Both the position numbers and the translations under genes were made by a program. A DNA stretch of 64,000 nt from Lutimaribacter salitolerans (lineage in GTDB: Bacteria; Pseudomonadota; Alphaproteobacteria; Rhodobacterales; Rhodobacteraceae). The stretch is taken from the NCBI RefSeq assembly GCF_042677865.1, contig NZ_JBHUDD010000050.1:49009-113008 (forward strand). Direction: 5' to 3'. Shown here piece after piece: positions 29,604 to 38,054 of the stretch; within the stretch, counting starts at the first letter, position 1, and the number at the start of each line of letters is the position of its first letter. The notes under the pieces are model-generated. The model saw nothing but the letters and a program-made list of their open reading frames with translations. It did no database searches and had not been told where the DNA came from.

Positions 29604-30630
29604 GATCGTCCTTTTGCTACTGTGGCTGCCAGTGCAGGCCGCCGCGCAGGGCTTTGCCGGGCTGGGAACCGAGACCGGGGATTTTGCAAGGCCCGATCCC
29701 GAAACCGTGCTGCAGTTTCCGGCAGATCACGGCGCGCATCCAGAGTTTCGCATCGAATGGTGGTATCTGACCGCCAACATGACCGGCCCGGATGGCACGG
29801 CCTATGGCCTGCAATGGACGCTGTTCCGCTCGGCGCTCGCGCCGCGCGACGGGCAGGGCTGGGACACACCGCAACTGTGGATGGGCCATGCCGCCGTCAC
29901 CACGCCCGATGCGCATTTCGTGGCGGAACGGCTGGCGCGCGGCGGGATCGGGCAGGCGGGCGTGCGGGCCGATCCTTTTGCCGCGTGGATCGACGACTGG
30001 GCGATGGAGGGACCAGGCTTCGACGATCTGCGCCTCACCGCCTCGGGGGCAGAGTTCGCCTATGACGTGGGCCTGTCCGCGACCGGGCCGTTGGTGTTTC
30101 ACGGGCAGCAGGGCTATTCGGTGAAATCCGCCGCCGGGCAGGCCAGCCACTACTATTCGCAACCGTTCTACGATCTGTCCGGCACCCTGACCCTGCCGCA
30201 TGGCGACATCCCCGTCACCGGCCATGCCTGGCTCGACCGGGAATGGTCGTCGCAACCGCTGGCGGCGGATCAGACCGGGTGGGACTGGTTCTCGCTGTCC
30301 TTTGACAGCGGTGACAAGCTGATGGGCTTCGTGCTGCGCGGGGATAGCGATTTCACGGCAGGCACATGGATCGCGGCCGATGGCGCCACGACGGCGCTGC
30401 CGGATGGCGCGTTCACGGCAGCCCCCCTGTCGCGCCACCGCGTTGCCGGGCGCGACGTGCCGACCGAATGGCAGGTGCGCCTGCCCGACCGGGGTGTGGA
30501 TGTGACGGTGACGGCGCTGAACCCCGATGCGTGGATGGCGACATCCGTGCCCTATTGGGAAGGGCCGGTCACCGTGTCGGGCAGCCATGGCGGCGTGGGA
30601 TATCTGGAGATGACGGGCTATGGCGACTGA
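29593..30630 (+). CDS. AttH/CrtC-type lipocalin-like hydrolase
   Basis: A 345-residue exported protein (signal MNVRIVLLLLWLPVQAAAQ). The mature part has the AttH/CrtC signature: ADHGAHPEFRIEWWYLTAN, the GYSVKS...HYYSQP segment, and HAWLDREWSSQ. Characterised relatives are carotenoid 1,2-hydratase and the AttH protein found beside AttEFG ABC transporters. No carotenoid genes are nearby, so the AttH reading is preferred. It overlaps the permease by 11 bases and the next gene by 11. Confidence 0.88.
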   Translation: MNVRIVLLLLWLPVQAAAQGFAGLGTETGDFARPDPETVLQFPADHGAHPEFRIEWWYLTANMTGPDGTAYGLQWTLFRSALAPRDGQGWDTPQLWMGHAAVTTPDAHFVAERLARGGIGQAGVRADPFAAWIDDWAMEGPGFDDLRLTASGAEFAYDVGLSATGPLVFHGQQGYSVKSAAGQASHYYSQPFYDLSGTLTLPHGDIPVTGHAWLDREWSSQPLAADQTGWDWFSLSFDSGDKLMGFVLRGDSDFTAGTWIAADGATTALPDGAFTAAPLSRHRVAGRDVPTEWQVRLPDRGVDVTVTALNPDAWMATSVPYWEGPVTVSGSHGGVGYLEMTGYGD

Positions 30631-31189
30631 TCCGCACCCATGGGCCGCCGATCTGGCCAGCCTGCAGGAACAGGTCTGGGCGCGGCTGCTGCGCGGGGTG
30701 GGCGACCGCCACGCGCCCGCGCGCCATCCCACGCTTGCCACGGTGTCGCCGGGTGGCTGGCCGCAGGCGCGCACGGTGGTGCTGCGCGCGGTGGATGTGG
30801 CGGCGGGCACGTTCGACATCCACACCGATCTGCGCTCGGCCAAGGTGGCCGAGCTGCGCGCCACCCCGCGCGCGGCGCTGCATGTCTGGGACAAGGCCAC
30901 GCATCTGCAGACCCGCGCCAAGGCGGTGGTGGAGATCCTGACCGGCGCGGCGGTCGCCGACCTCTGGGCGCGGGTGCCGGATGCGGCGCGGCAAGCCTAT
31001 GGCTCGCAGCCCGCGCCCGGTGTGCCGCTCGCAGATGCGCTGGCCTATGAAAAGCGCCCCAGTGCTGCATCTTTTGCCGTGCTGCGCTGCACGGTGCAGG
31101 CGTTGGATGTTGTCCATCTGGGCCTTCAGCACCGGCGTGCGCGGTTCGACCGCACCGATGGCTGGGCGGGTCAGTGGCTTGCGCCCTGA
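30620..31189 (+). CDS. pyridoxamine 5'-phosphate oxidase-like flavoprotein
   Basis: A 189-residue PNPOx-like split-barrel protein of the Alr4036 type: the segment PTLATVSPGGWPQARTVVLRAVD (FMN-binding strand pair), DLRSAKVAELRATPRAALHVWD and the C-terminal GLQHRRARFDR motif. It lacks the complete PdxH C-terminus, so vitamin B6 synthesis is not assured. It overlaps the upstream gene, indicating an operon with the ABC module. Confidence 0.85.
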   Translation: MATDPHPWAADLASLQEQVWARLLRGVGDRHAPARHPTLATVSPGGWPQARTVVLRAVDVAAGTFDIHTDLRSAKVAELRATPRAALHVWDKATHLQTRAKAVVEILTGAAVADLWARVPDAARQAYGSQPAPGVPLADALAYEKRPSAASFAVLRCTVQALDVVHLGLQHRRARFDRTDGWAGQWLAP

Positions 31190-31296
31190 CCCAAGGCCGC
31201 GGACCTTGGACACTTTGCACAGACAGCGCGACGTTGCCTTGTCCGCATGTTGCGCTAAGCCCTTGAGTTCCGGAAACAAACGCAAAGGCAATCCCG

Positions 31297-32364
31297 ATGT
31301 CACAGCTTTCTGCCGCAGCCTTCGCCGTGCCCGGCGATCTGTCCGCACCGACCGGCGGATATGGCTATGACCGCAACCTGTTGCAGGCGCTTCGCGCAAC
31401 CGGGCGCGACGTCACCCATCTGGCGCTGCCCGACGGGTTTCCCTTTCCCGATGCGCAGGCCATGGCCCGGGCGATCGACCTGCTGACCGCGGTCCCGCGC
31501 GATCGGGTGCTGATCGTGGACGGTCTGGCCTTTGGCGCGCTGGAGACCGCCGCCCTTGACCGGCTGCGCGCGCCATTGGTGGCGCTGGTGCACCACCCGC
31601 TGGCCCATGAAAGCGGGCTGCCAGAGTCCACGCGCAACCGCCTGCATGCGCTGGAGCGTGACAACCTGAACCGGGTGGCGCATGTTCTGGTGCCCAGCCC
31701 GCATATCGCACAGGTGCTGGTCGCGGATTACGGCGTTGCACCCGACCGCCTGACGGTGATCCGCCCGGGCAAGCCGGCAACGGCGGGCACACCGGACACT
31801 GCGCCACCCAAGGCTGCGCCGCCGCTGATCCTGTCGGTCGGTATCTTGCATCCGCGCAAGGGCCATGACGTGCTGATCGCCGCCTTGGCGCGGCTGGCCG
31901 ATCTGGATTGGCAGGCCATCATCGTCGGCAGCCCGTGGGAGCCGGGCCATGAGGCAAGGCTGGCGCAGCAGATCGAGGCCAGCGGCCTGACCGGGCGGGT
32001 GGACCTCGCAGGCCGGGTCGATCAGCCCACGCTGGACCGGCTCTACGCTCAGGCGCATGTCTTTGCGCTGGCCACGCGCTACGAAGGTTACGGCATCGTG
32101 TTTGACGAGGCGCTGATCCACGGTCTGCCGATCGTGTCCACCACGGCGGGTGCAGTGCCCGGAACGGTGCCGCGCGCGGCAGGCACATTGGTGCCGCCCG
32201 ACGACGCCGCGGCCTTTGCCGACGGCCTGCGCGCGCTGCTGCTCGATCCGCAGGCCCACGCGCGGCAATCGCGCGCCGCCACGCAGGCGGGGGTGGCCCT
32301 GCCGGGTTGGAACGACGCGGCGGCACAGGTCGGTGCCATCCTTGACCGGATCGCACAGGCATGA
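31297..32364 (+). CDS. GT4 family glycosyltransferase
   Basis: A 355-residue GT-B glycosyltransferase. The C-terminal donor-binding half shows SVGILHPRKGHDVLI, the IIVGSPWEPGHE strand, and the EX7E-type motif in RYEGYGIVFDEALIHGLPIVST. The N-terminus has the GGYGYDRNLL glycine-rich acceptor loop. Donor and acceptor are unknown. Its stop overlaps the IMPase-like start (ATGA at 32361), so the two gene products are probably made together. Confidence 0.92.
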   Translation: MSQLSAAAFAVPGDLSAPTGGYGYDRNLLQALRATGRDVTHLALPDGFPFPDAQAMARAIDLLTAVPRDRVLIVDGLAFGALETAALDRLRAPLVALVHHPLAHESGLPESTRNRLHALERDNLNRVAHVLVPSPHIAQVLVADYGVAPDRLTVIRPGKPATAGTPDTAPPKAAPPLILSVGILHPRKGHDVLIAALARLADLDWQAIIVGSPWEPGHEARLAQQIEASGLTGRVDLAGRVDQPTLDRLYAQAHVFALATRYEGYGIVFDEALIHGLPIVSTTAGAVPGTVPRAAGTLVPPDDAAAFADGLRALLLDPQAHARQSRAATQAGVALPGWNDAAAQVGAILDRIAQA

Positions 32365-33140
32365 GCGCCGATGATCTGGATCTGGCGGTGACCCTTGCGC
32401 AAGAGGCGGGCGAGATCCTGCTGCGCCACTGGCACGACCGCGCGCGCCTGACCGTCACGCACAAGCGCGCGGGCGATTTCGTGTCCGAGGTCGATCTGGC
32501 CGCCGAGCGGCACCTGCGGAACGGTCTGCTCGGTGCCCGGCCCGGCGATGGCTGGCTGGGCGAGGAGACCGGCGGCGAAGGTCAATCCGACCGGCGCTGG
32601 ATCGTCGATCCGCTGGACGGCACCACGAATTTCCTGCGCGGCATTCCCCAGTGGGCGGTGTCGGTCGCGTTGCAGGATCACGACAGACTGACCGTCGGTG
32701 TGGTGCACGATCCGTTGCGCGGCGAAACCTTTGCCGCCCGCATCGGGGGGCCTGCCACGCTGGACGGGGCGCGGGTTTCGCCCGCCACGACCGCAACGCT
32801 GGAACCGGCGCTGTTCGGCACGGGCATCCCCTTCGGCACCTTGGCACATATCGACGATCACGCCGCAGATATCGCGCGGTTGATGCCGCTATGTGCCGGG
32901 GTGCGGCGGATGGGGGCGGCGGCGCTGGATCTGGCCTGGGTGGCGGCCGGCCGGTACGATGGCTTCTGGGAGCGGCGCCTGCAAGCTTGGGACATCGCCG
33001 CAGGTCTGGTGATCCTGCGCGCCGCCGGTGCCCGCGTCGAAGGCTGGCACAGCAGCGAAAGCCCCGAGGACACCGGCACCGTGATCACCGCCACACCGGG
33101 CGTGTTCGACGCCTTTGCCGCTTGCCTTCGCCAAGGTTAA
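32361..33140 (+). CDS. inositol monophosphatase family protein
   Basis: A 259-residue Mg-dependent phosphatase with the metal motifs DFVSEVDLAAE, GWLGEETGG, WIVDPLDGTTNF and the C-terminal RLQAWDIAAGLVI. Family members hydrolyse inositol phosphate, PAP or sugar phosphates. Coupling to a GT4 gene suggests a sugar- or polyol-phosphate substrate. Its TAA stop interlocks with the stop of the convergent FkbM gene in the four bases TTAA at 33137-33140. Confidence 0.92.
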   Translation: MSADDLDLAVTLAQEAGEILLRHWHDRARLTVTHKRAGDFVSEVDLAAERHLRNGLLGARPGDGWLGEETGGEGQSDRRWIVDPLDGTTNFLRGIPQWAVSVALQDHDRLTVGVVHDPLRGETFAARIGGPATLDGARVSPATTATLEPALFGTGIPFGTLAHIDDHAADIARLMPLCAGVRRMGAAALDLAWVAAGRYDGFWERRLQAWDIAAGLVILRAAGARVEGWHSSESPEDTGTVITATPGVFDAFAACLRQG

Positions 33141-33880
33141 CCGCCGCGCGGGTCAGATTGCAGACGGGCAAACAGATCGCCGGACCCTGCATCGCGGGGC
33201 AGGCTGTCCAGCCAGGCGGCGGTTGTTGCCCCATCGCGCCAGTCGGGCCACACAAATCCGCCCGTCTCGCCCTGAACCGGGTTGAACCGGTAGTCCCCGA
33301 GATCCGCCAGCCGGTCGATCACCGCATGGGTCAGATGTTTGAACCCCGGCAGGAACTCGACCGACAACATCGCCACCGGCTGCGACAGCCCGGCCAGCAC
33401 GTCGATCTCGAACCCCTCGACATCGATCTTGATGTAGTCGGGTGTGCCGAACCGCGCGATCAACCCGTCCAGCGTGACCATGCGCACCCGCTGCGTGCGG
33501 TCCCATTTCACATGATCGAATCCCGGCGCGCGCGCGGCACCCTGCACGAAATCGAGGCGCAGCGAGGACACGGTGGGATGGCGCGAGGACACCGCCATGT
33601 CGGCCTCGGTCTCGGTGCGGCCCGCTGCCGCCTCGATCAGGGTGATGTCACGCGGCAGGGTCCGGCGCAGAAAGCCCGCGAACGGCTGCTGCGGTTCCAG
33701 TGCCACCACCCGCGCCCCGGCGGCCCGCATGGCCCGCGCCCGCGTTCCGACATGGGCGCCGACGTCGAACACCAGCGCCTGCGGCTCCAGCAGATCACGA
33801 TAGAACCGCCGCCAGGCGCGTATGGTGCCGGGATTGTGGTAGATCACAAGAGACCTGACAAATCCCAACAAACGGTCCAT
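33137..33880 (-). CDS. FkbM family methyltransferase
   Basis: A 247-residue SAM-dependent methyltransferase. Motif I is VFDVGAHVGTRARAM, followed by VVALEPQQ; the central HPTVSSLRLDF and DYIKIDVEGFEIDVLAGL blocks are typical of FkbM proteins, which often O-methylate sugars. The ATG at 33880 has AAAGGA seven bases upstream. It points away from the dehydrogenase gene across a 261-base divergent region. Confidence 0.9.
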   Translation of the reverse strand: MDRLLGFVRSLVIYHNPGTIRAWRRFYRDLLEPQALVFDVGAHVGTRARAMRAAGARVVALEPQQPFAGFLRRTLPRDITLIEAAAGRTETEADMAVSSRHPTVSSLRLDFVQGAARAPGFDHVKWDRTQRVRMVTLDGLIARFGTPDYIKIDVEGFEIDVLAGLSQPVAMLSVEFLPGFKHLTHAVIDRLADLGDYRFNPVQGETGGFVWPDWRDGATTAAWLDSLPRDAGSGDLFARLQSDPRGG

Positions 33881-33994
33881 GCTGCAATCCTTTCGCCCCT
33901 CTGCGCAGGCACATAGCCCGCGACGATGGCTGTCCAGCCGCGTGACCTGTCTGATCGGCACAAATTCGTCAGCAGACTTGCCAATGGCGCAGCG

Positions 33995-34040
33995 ACCCTA
34001 CGTTTGGGAGATCGAATTGTGAAAGGAAACCCTACGCTTG
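33995..34040. promoter_or_regulatory. pair of direct repeats in a divergent promoter region
   Basis: ACCCTACGTTTG (33995-34006) and ACCCTACGCTTG (34029-34040) differ at one base and are spaced 34 bases apart, about three helical turns. They lie between the FkbM and MDR dehydrogenase genes and could be an operator for either. Confidence 0.35.
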
Positions 34041-34141
34041 CCCTGTCCCAGCACCGCCAGGCCAGTCCCATACACCAAACGCAGTGACACTCTGCCACCC
34101 GCGCCCGCTCGCCGGGCCAGCCAGTGCAGGCGCATCCTGCC

Positions 34142-35095
34142 ATGACGGCGCAGGCGCTTTGGTGCACCGGGCCGGGCCGGGCAGAGCTGCGCGCGGCGCA
34201 AACCGGCAGCGGCGTTGCGGTGCAGACGCTGTTCACCGGCATCAGCCGGGGCACAGAGCGGCTGGTATTAGAAGGCCGCGTGCCTGTCACCGAACACGAC
34301 AGGATGCGCGCCCCGGCGCAGGAGGGCGCGTTCCCGTTCCCGGTGAAATACGGCTACTGCGCGGTTGGTCGCGTGACCGAGGGGGAATTGGCTGGGCAGG
34401 ACGTGTTCGCCCTGCACCCGCACCAGACATGGTTTCGCATGCCTCAGGCGATGTTGACCCCGCTGCCGGGCGGCCTGCCGCCGGAACGCGCGGTGCTGGG
34501 TGCCAACATGGAAACCGCCCTGAACGTTCTGTGGGACAGCGGGGCCGGGGCGGGCGACCGGATCGCCGTGATCGGTGCGGGCGTGATCGGCGCGCTGGTG
34601 GGATACCTTGCAGCCCGGCTGCCGGGGGCCGAGGTGACGCTGATCGACGTCAACCCCGACCGTGCGGCGCTGGCGCAGACGCTTGGTTGCGGGTTTGCCG
34701 CGCCAGACACCGCGCCATCCGACTGCGATATCGTGATCCATGCCACCGCCACTGCGCAGGGGCTGGCGCTGGCGCTGGACTGCGCCGGGCAGAACGCTAC
34801 TGTTGTCGAGGCAAGCTGGCATGGCGCAGGCGACACGCCCGTGCCTCTGGGCGGGGCGTTTCACGCCCGGCGGTTGCGCCTGATCAGTTCGCAGGTCGGC
34901 CATCTGCCGCCCGACCGCACCCCGCGCTGGACCCATGCCCGGCGCATGGCCAAGGCGCTGGAACTGCTGTGCGACCCGGTTCTGGAGGCGCTGATCTCGG
35001 GGCAGACAGCGTTCGACGATCTGCCCGCGCAGTATGCCGGAATCCTGTCCGACCCGGGAACGCTTTGCCACCGCGTCAGTTACACTCAAGCTTAA
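34142..35095 (+). CDS. MDR superfamily dehydrogenase (zinc-ligand-poor)
   Basis: A 317-residue medium-chain dehydrogenase. The N-terminal fold contains FTGISRGTERLVLEG, the position where zinc alcohol dehydrogenases have a Cys ligand, but no Cys is there; the BchC-like 'GIS.GTE' form is seen instead. The nucleotide-binding motif is AVIGAGVIGALVGYLAA. It is probably an NAD(P)-dependent oxidoreductase without catalytic zinc. Met at 34142 was preferred to 34124 from the expected N-terminus MTAQALWC. It is followed ten bases later by the QueD-like gene. Confidence 0.85.
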   Translation: MTAQALWCTGPGRAELRAAQTGSGVAVQTLFTGISRGTERLVLEGRVPVTEHDRMRAPAQEGAFPFPVKYGYCAVGRVTEGELAGQDVFALHPHQTWFRMPQAMLTPLPGGLPPERAVLGANMETALNVLWDSGAGAGDRIAVIGAGVIGALVGYLAARLPGAEVTLIDVNPDRAALAQTLGCGFAAPDTAPSDCDIVIHATATAQGLALALDCAGQNATVVEASWHGAGDTPVPLGGAFHARRLRLISSQVGHLPPDRTPRWTHARRMAKALELLCDPVLEALISGQTAFDDLPAQYAGILSDPGTLCHRVSYTQA

Positions 35096-35104
35096 GGAGA
35101 GCCG

Positions 35105-35500
35105 ATGTTCGCCGTCGAAGTCCGAGATCACATCATGATCAGCCATTCGCTGCCCGATCCCGTTTTCGGGCCCGCCCAGGGCATGCACGGGGCGACCTTT
35201 ACCGTGGATGCCGCGTTTTTCACCGAGGATATCGACGATCACGGGCTGGTCGTGGATATCGGGCTGGCGACCGAGGCGCTGACCGAGGTGCTGGCCCCGC
35301 TGCGCTACAAGAATCTGGACGAGGTGCCGGAATTCGCGGGCAAGTTCACGACCACGGAATTCCTGTGCCGTCATATCTTTGACCGGATGGCGGGCTTGGT
35401 TGGTGACGGTAGGCTGCACGATGGCGGGCGCGTGCGCAAGCTGCGCATCCTGCTGCATGAAAGCCATATCGCCCGTGCATGGTACGAAGGCGAGGTCTGA
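35105..35500 (+). CDS. QueD/6-pyruvoyl-tetrahydropterin synthase paralog
   Basis: A 131-residue protein of the PTPS/QueD family. His14 (MISHSL) and His28 (GMHGAT) match two zinc ligands, but the third (second His of HGH) is Ala30. The catalytic Cys before that motif is missing, and the LDHxxLN catalytic segment reads LRYKNLDE. The C-terminal Glu (LHESHIARAWYEG) is kept. The fold is therefore that of a pterin-synthase-like enzyme with an altered active site, and queuosine synthesis is unlikely. AAGGAG lies just before the ATG. It sits in a tight operon with MDR, methyltransferase and RibD-like genes. Confidence 0.85.
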   Translation: MFAVEVRDHIMISHSLPDPVFGPAQGMHGATFTVDAAFFTEDIDDHGLVVDIGLATEALTEVLAPLRYKNLDEVPEFAGKFTTTEFLCRHIFDRMAGLVGDGRLHDGGRVRKLRILLHESHIARAWYEGEV

Positions 35501-35501
35501 G

Positions 35502-36290
35502 ATGGGGTTCACCGCCGATTGGCTGGCCCTGCGCGAACCCGCCGACCACGCGGCGCGCGATGCCGGGTTGTTGCAGCGCGCCGCGCAGGCGGCAGGGCCT
35601 GAACCGGTCGTGCTGGATCTTGGCTGCGGCACCGGATCGACCGTGCGCGCGCTGGCGCCGCACCTGCCCGACGGGGCGCGCTGGCGGCTGGTGGACAACG
35701 ATGCGGATCTGCTGGATCAGGCTGCCGCCGGGCCGGGCGATCATGCGCAGGTGTATTGCTGCGACCTGGCCGAGCTGGACAAGCTGCCGCTGGACGGTGT
35801 GACGCTGGTGACCGCCTCGGCGCTGCTGGACCTGATGCCGGTGTCATGGGTGTATATGCTGGCGTCGCGGCTGACCGTGCCGTTCTATGCCGCGCTGTCC
35901 TATGACGGGCAGATGGGCTGGACCCCGGACGACCCGCAGGATGCTGCGGTGACCCAAGCCTTCAACCGCCATCAGCTTGGCGACAAGGGGCTTGGCCCGG
36001 CGCTGGGGCCACGGTCGGTCGAAACCAGTGCCCAGGTGTTCACGCAGGCCGGGTTCGACGTGGCGCAGGCCGACAGCCCGTGGGTGCTGGGGCCGGATCA
36101 GGCCCGGCTTCAGGCGATGCTGACGCAGGGCATTGCAGACGCGGCGGCCGAGGCCGGGGCGACAGACGCGGCAGACTGGGGCGCACGGCGCGCGGCCATG
36201 ACGGCAGCAACGACATGCCGGATCGGGCACGGCGACATCTTTGCCCGGCCGCGCAGGTCAGAGACGGAGGGCACGCATGCACATGATTGA
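35502..36290 (+). CDS. class I SAM-dependent methyltransferase
   Basis: A 262-residue methyltransferase with motif I VLDLGCGTGSTVRAL, a second-strand acidic region (WRLVDNDADLLDQA) and post-motif VTASALLDLMPVSW. The substrate is unknown. It begins one base after the QueD-like stop and overlaps the RibD-like gene by 14 bases, so co-translation with both is likely. Confidence 0.88.
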   Translation: MGFTADWLALREPADHAARDAGLLQRAAQAAGPEPVVLDLGCGTGSTVRALAPHLPDGARWRLVDNDADLLDQAAAGPGDHAQVYCCDLAELDKLPLDGVTLVTASALLDLMPVSWVYMLASRLTVPFYAALSYDGQMGWTPDDPQDAAVTQAFNRHQLGDKGLGPALGPRSVETSAQVFTQAGFDVAQADSPWVLGPDQARLQAMLTQGIADAAAEAGATDAADWGARRAAMTAATTCRIGHGDIFARPRRSETEGTHAHD

Positions 36291-37104
36291 CGTCAACCCG
36301 ACGGTCTGGGACCGGCTGCTGGCGGTGCGGCAGGGGCGCTCATGCACCTGCTGCGGGCGCTGGAGCGCGGATGAGACGGGCGCGCTGGACCTCTATGGCC
36401 CGCTGGCGCGGCGCGATCTGGGCCCGATGGTCGTGGCGCAGATCGGCCAGTCGCTGGATGGCCGGATCGCCACCGTGACGGGCGATGCGCGCGATGTGTC
36501 CGGGCCTGACGGGCTGGCACATCTGCACCGCATGCGGGCGCTGGTGGATGGTGTCGTGATCGGCGTGCGCACCGCGCTGCATGACACGCCGCGCCTGACC
36601 GTGCGCCTGTGCGAGGGGCCGAACCCGGCGCGGATCGTGATCGACCCGCGCGGGCGGTTGCCTGACGACGCACCGCTGCTGGCACGGGACGGCACCCGGC
36701 GGATCATCGTGCAGGCGGTGGATCGCCCGCGCCCCGACGGGGTCGAGGTCATCCGTCTGAGCGACCGCGACGGCATGCTGGACCCGGCCGGGATCCTGAC
36801 CGCATTGCATGCCACCGGCCTGTCCAGCTTGATGATCGAAGGCGGCGGGATCACGATTTCACGGTTTCTCGAGGCCGGGCTGCTGACCCGTCTGCAGGTC
36901 GCCATAGCACCTTTGCTGATCGGTGGCGGGCCACAGGGCCTGACCATGCCATCCCCGACCGAAAAGCTGTCAGAGGCGATCCGGCCCGAAACGCGGGCGT
37001 TCTCGCTGGGGTCTGACGTGGTGTTCGATTGCGCGCTCAATGCCGATGCGCTGGCCGCAAGAGAGCCGCTGCATGCCAGGCCCGCGCGTGCGGTGCGTTC
37101 GTGA
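36277..37104 (+). CDS. RibD C-terminal domain reductase
   Basis: A 275-residue protein with only the reductase half of RibD (a dihydrofolate-reductase-like fold): VVAQIGQSLDGRIA, the VDGVVIGVRTALHDTPRLTVR segment (cited in part as VIGVRTAL), IVIDPRGRL, and SLMIEGGGITISRFLEAGL. The deaminase domain is absent. An unusual N-terminal extension of about 50 residues carries a CTCC cluster (GRSCTCCGRW). It probably reduces a pyrimidine or pterin derivative with NAD(P)H. Confidence 0.88.
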   Translation: MHMIDVNPTVWDRLLAVRQGRSCTCCGRWSADETGALDLYGPLARRDLGPMVVAQIGQSLDGRIATVTGDARDVSGPDGLAHLHRMRALVDGVVIGVRTALHDTPRLTVRLCEGPNPARIVIDPRGRLPDDAPLLARDGTRRIIVQAVDRPRPDGVEVIRLSDRDGMLDPAGILTALHATGLSSLMIEGGGITISRFLEAGLLTRLQVAIAPLLIGGGPQGLTMPSPTEKLSEAIRPETRAFSLGSDVVFDCALNADALAAREPLHARPARAVRS

Positions 37105-37118
37105 CCCGCGCGTGCGGA

Positions 37119-38054
37119 TCAGGGCACCCCGACCGGCCCGCGCCTCTGGACCAGCAGGACCGCGCTGCCGGGCAGGGCCGCGACCAGCATCATCAACCCG
37201 AAGGCCACGCTGGTGGCCAGACCGCCGCTTGCGGTTGATCCGGCCAGCGGAAACAACACCGCGGCTGCGCCCTCGCGCAGGCCCCAGCCGCTGATCGTCA
37301 GCGGCACCAGCATCGTCAGCAGGATCAGCGGCACAAAGGCCGCCACCGCGACTGGCGACAGGCCATGCCCGACCGCCTGCGCGCAAAAGGCAAAGGCGGC
37401 GAGGTTGCACAGCGTGGTGCCAAGGCTCAGCCCGATCTGCGGCCCGATCACGCCACGCGCCACCAGCGAAACCCGCGCGGCGTGCACGAACCCCGCCACA
37501 GCCTGCCCGAGGTGGCCGGGCATCCGGGTCAGCAGAAACACAGCCCCCGGCAGGCACAGCCCGGCCAGGGCGAACAGCGCGACCGGGCCGATCAGCCACG
37601 CGGGCCAGTCCACGCCGCCCGGCCGCGCAAGGGTGACGGCAAAGGTCGTGACCGTGACCGCGAACAGCCCCGCCTGACCGGCCAGACGCTCCAGCACCAC
37701 TGCCTGTGACGCCGCCAGCAACCCGGCCCCCCCGCGTGAGCGGACCGCGCGGCCCGCATCACCGATCACGCCCCCCGGCAGCGACAGGTTCACCGCCTGC
37801 GACAGGTAATACTCACGTAGTGCGTCGCGCCGGGACAGGGCAATGCCAAGCTGCGCCGCCGTCAGCCGCCAGCGCAGCGCCGAAAGCACGGTCTGCGTGG
37901 TCAGCGCGGTCACCGCCGCGCCCAGCCACAAGGGATCGGCAGATGCCAGGGCGCGCGCGGCGTCCTGTCCTCCGGCAAGCTGCCACAGGGCGGCCATCAG
38001 GGCGATGGCCAGGGCGATCTGCCCGGCGCGAACAACACCCGAGGACACTCGCAT
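37119..38054 (-). CDS. LPG-synthase-TM/UPF0104 flippase-like membrane protein
   Basis: A 311-residue integral membrane protein with about eight helices. It has the PF03706-type elements: SALRWRLTAAQLG, YYLSQAVNLSLPGGVIGDAGRA, and LVPLTISGWGLREGAA. Related proteins include the flippase half of lysyl-phosphatidylglycerol synthases and many glycolipid-locus membrane proteins. Its start overlaps the upstream sulfatase-like stop (38054). It converges with the RibD-like gene 14 bases away. Confidence 0.85.
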   Translation of the reverse strand: MRVSSGVVRAGQIALAIALMAALWQLAGGQDAARALASADPLWLGAAVTALTTQTVLSALRWRLTAAQLGIALSRRDALREYYLSQAVNLSLPGGVIGDAGRAVRSRGGAGLLAASQAVVLERLAGQAGLFAVTVTTFAVTLARPGGVDWPAWLIGPVALFALAGLCLPGAVFLLTRMPGHLGQAVAGFVHAARVSLVARGVIGPQIGLSLGTTLCNLAAFAFCAQAVGHGLSPVAVAAFVPLILLTMLVPLTISGWGLREGAAAVLFPLAGSTASGGLATSVAFGLMMLVAALPGSAVLLVQRRGPVGVP

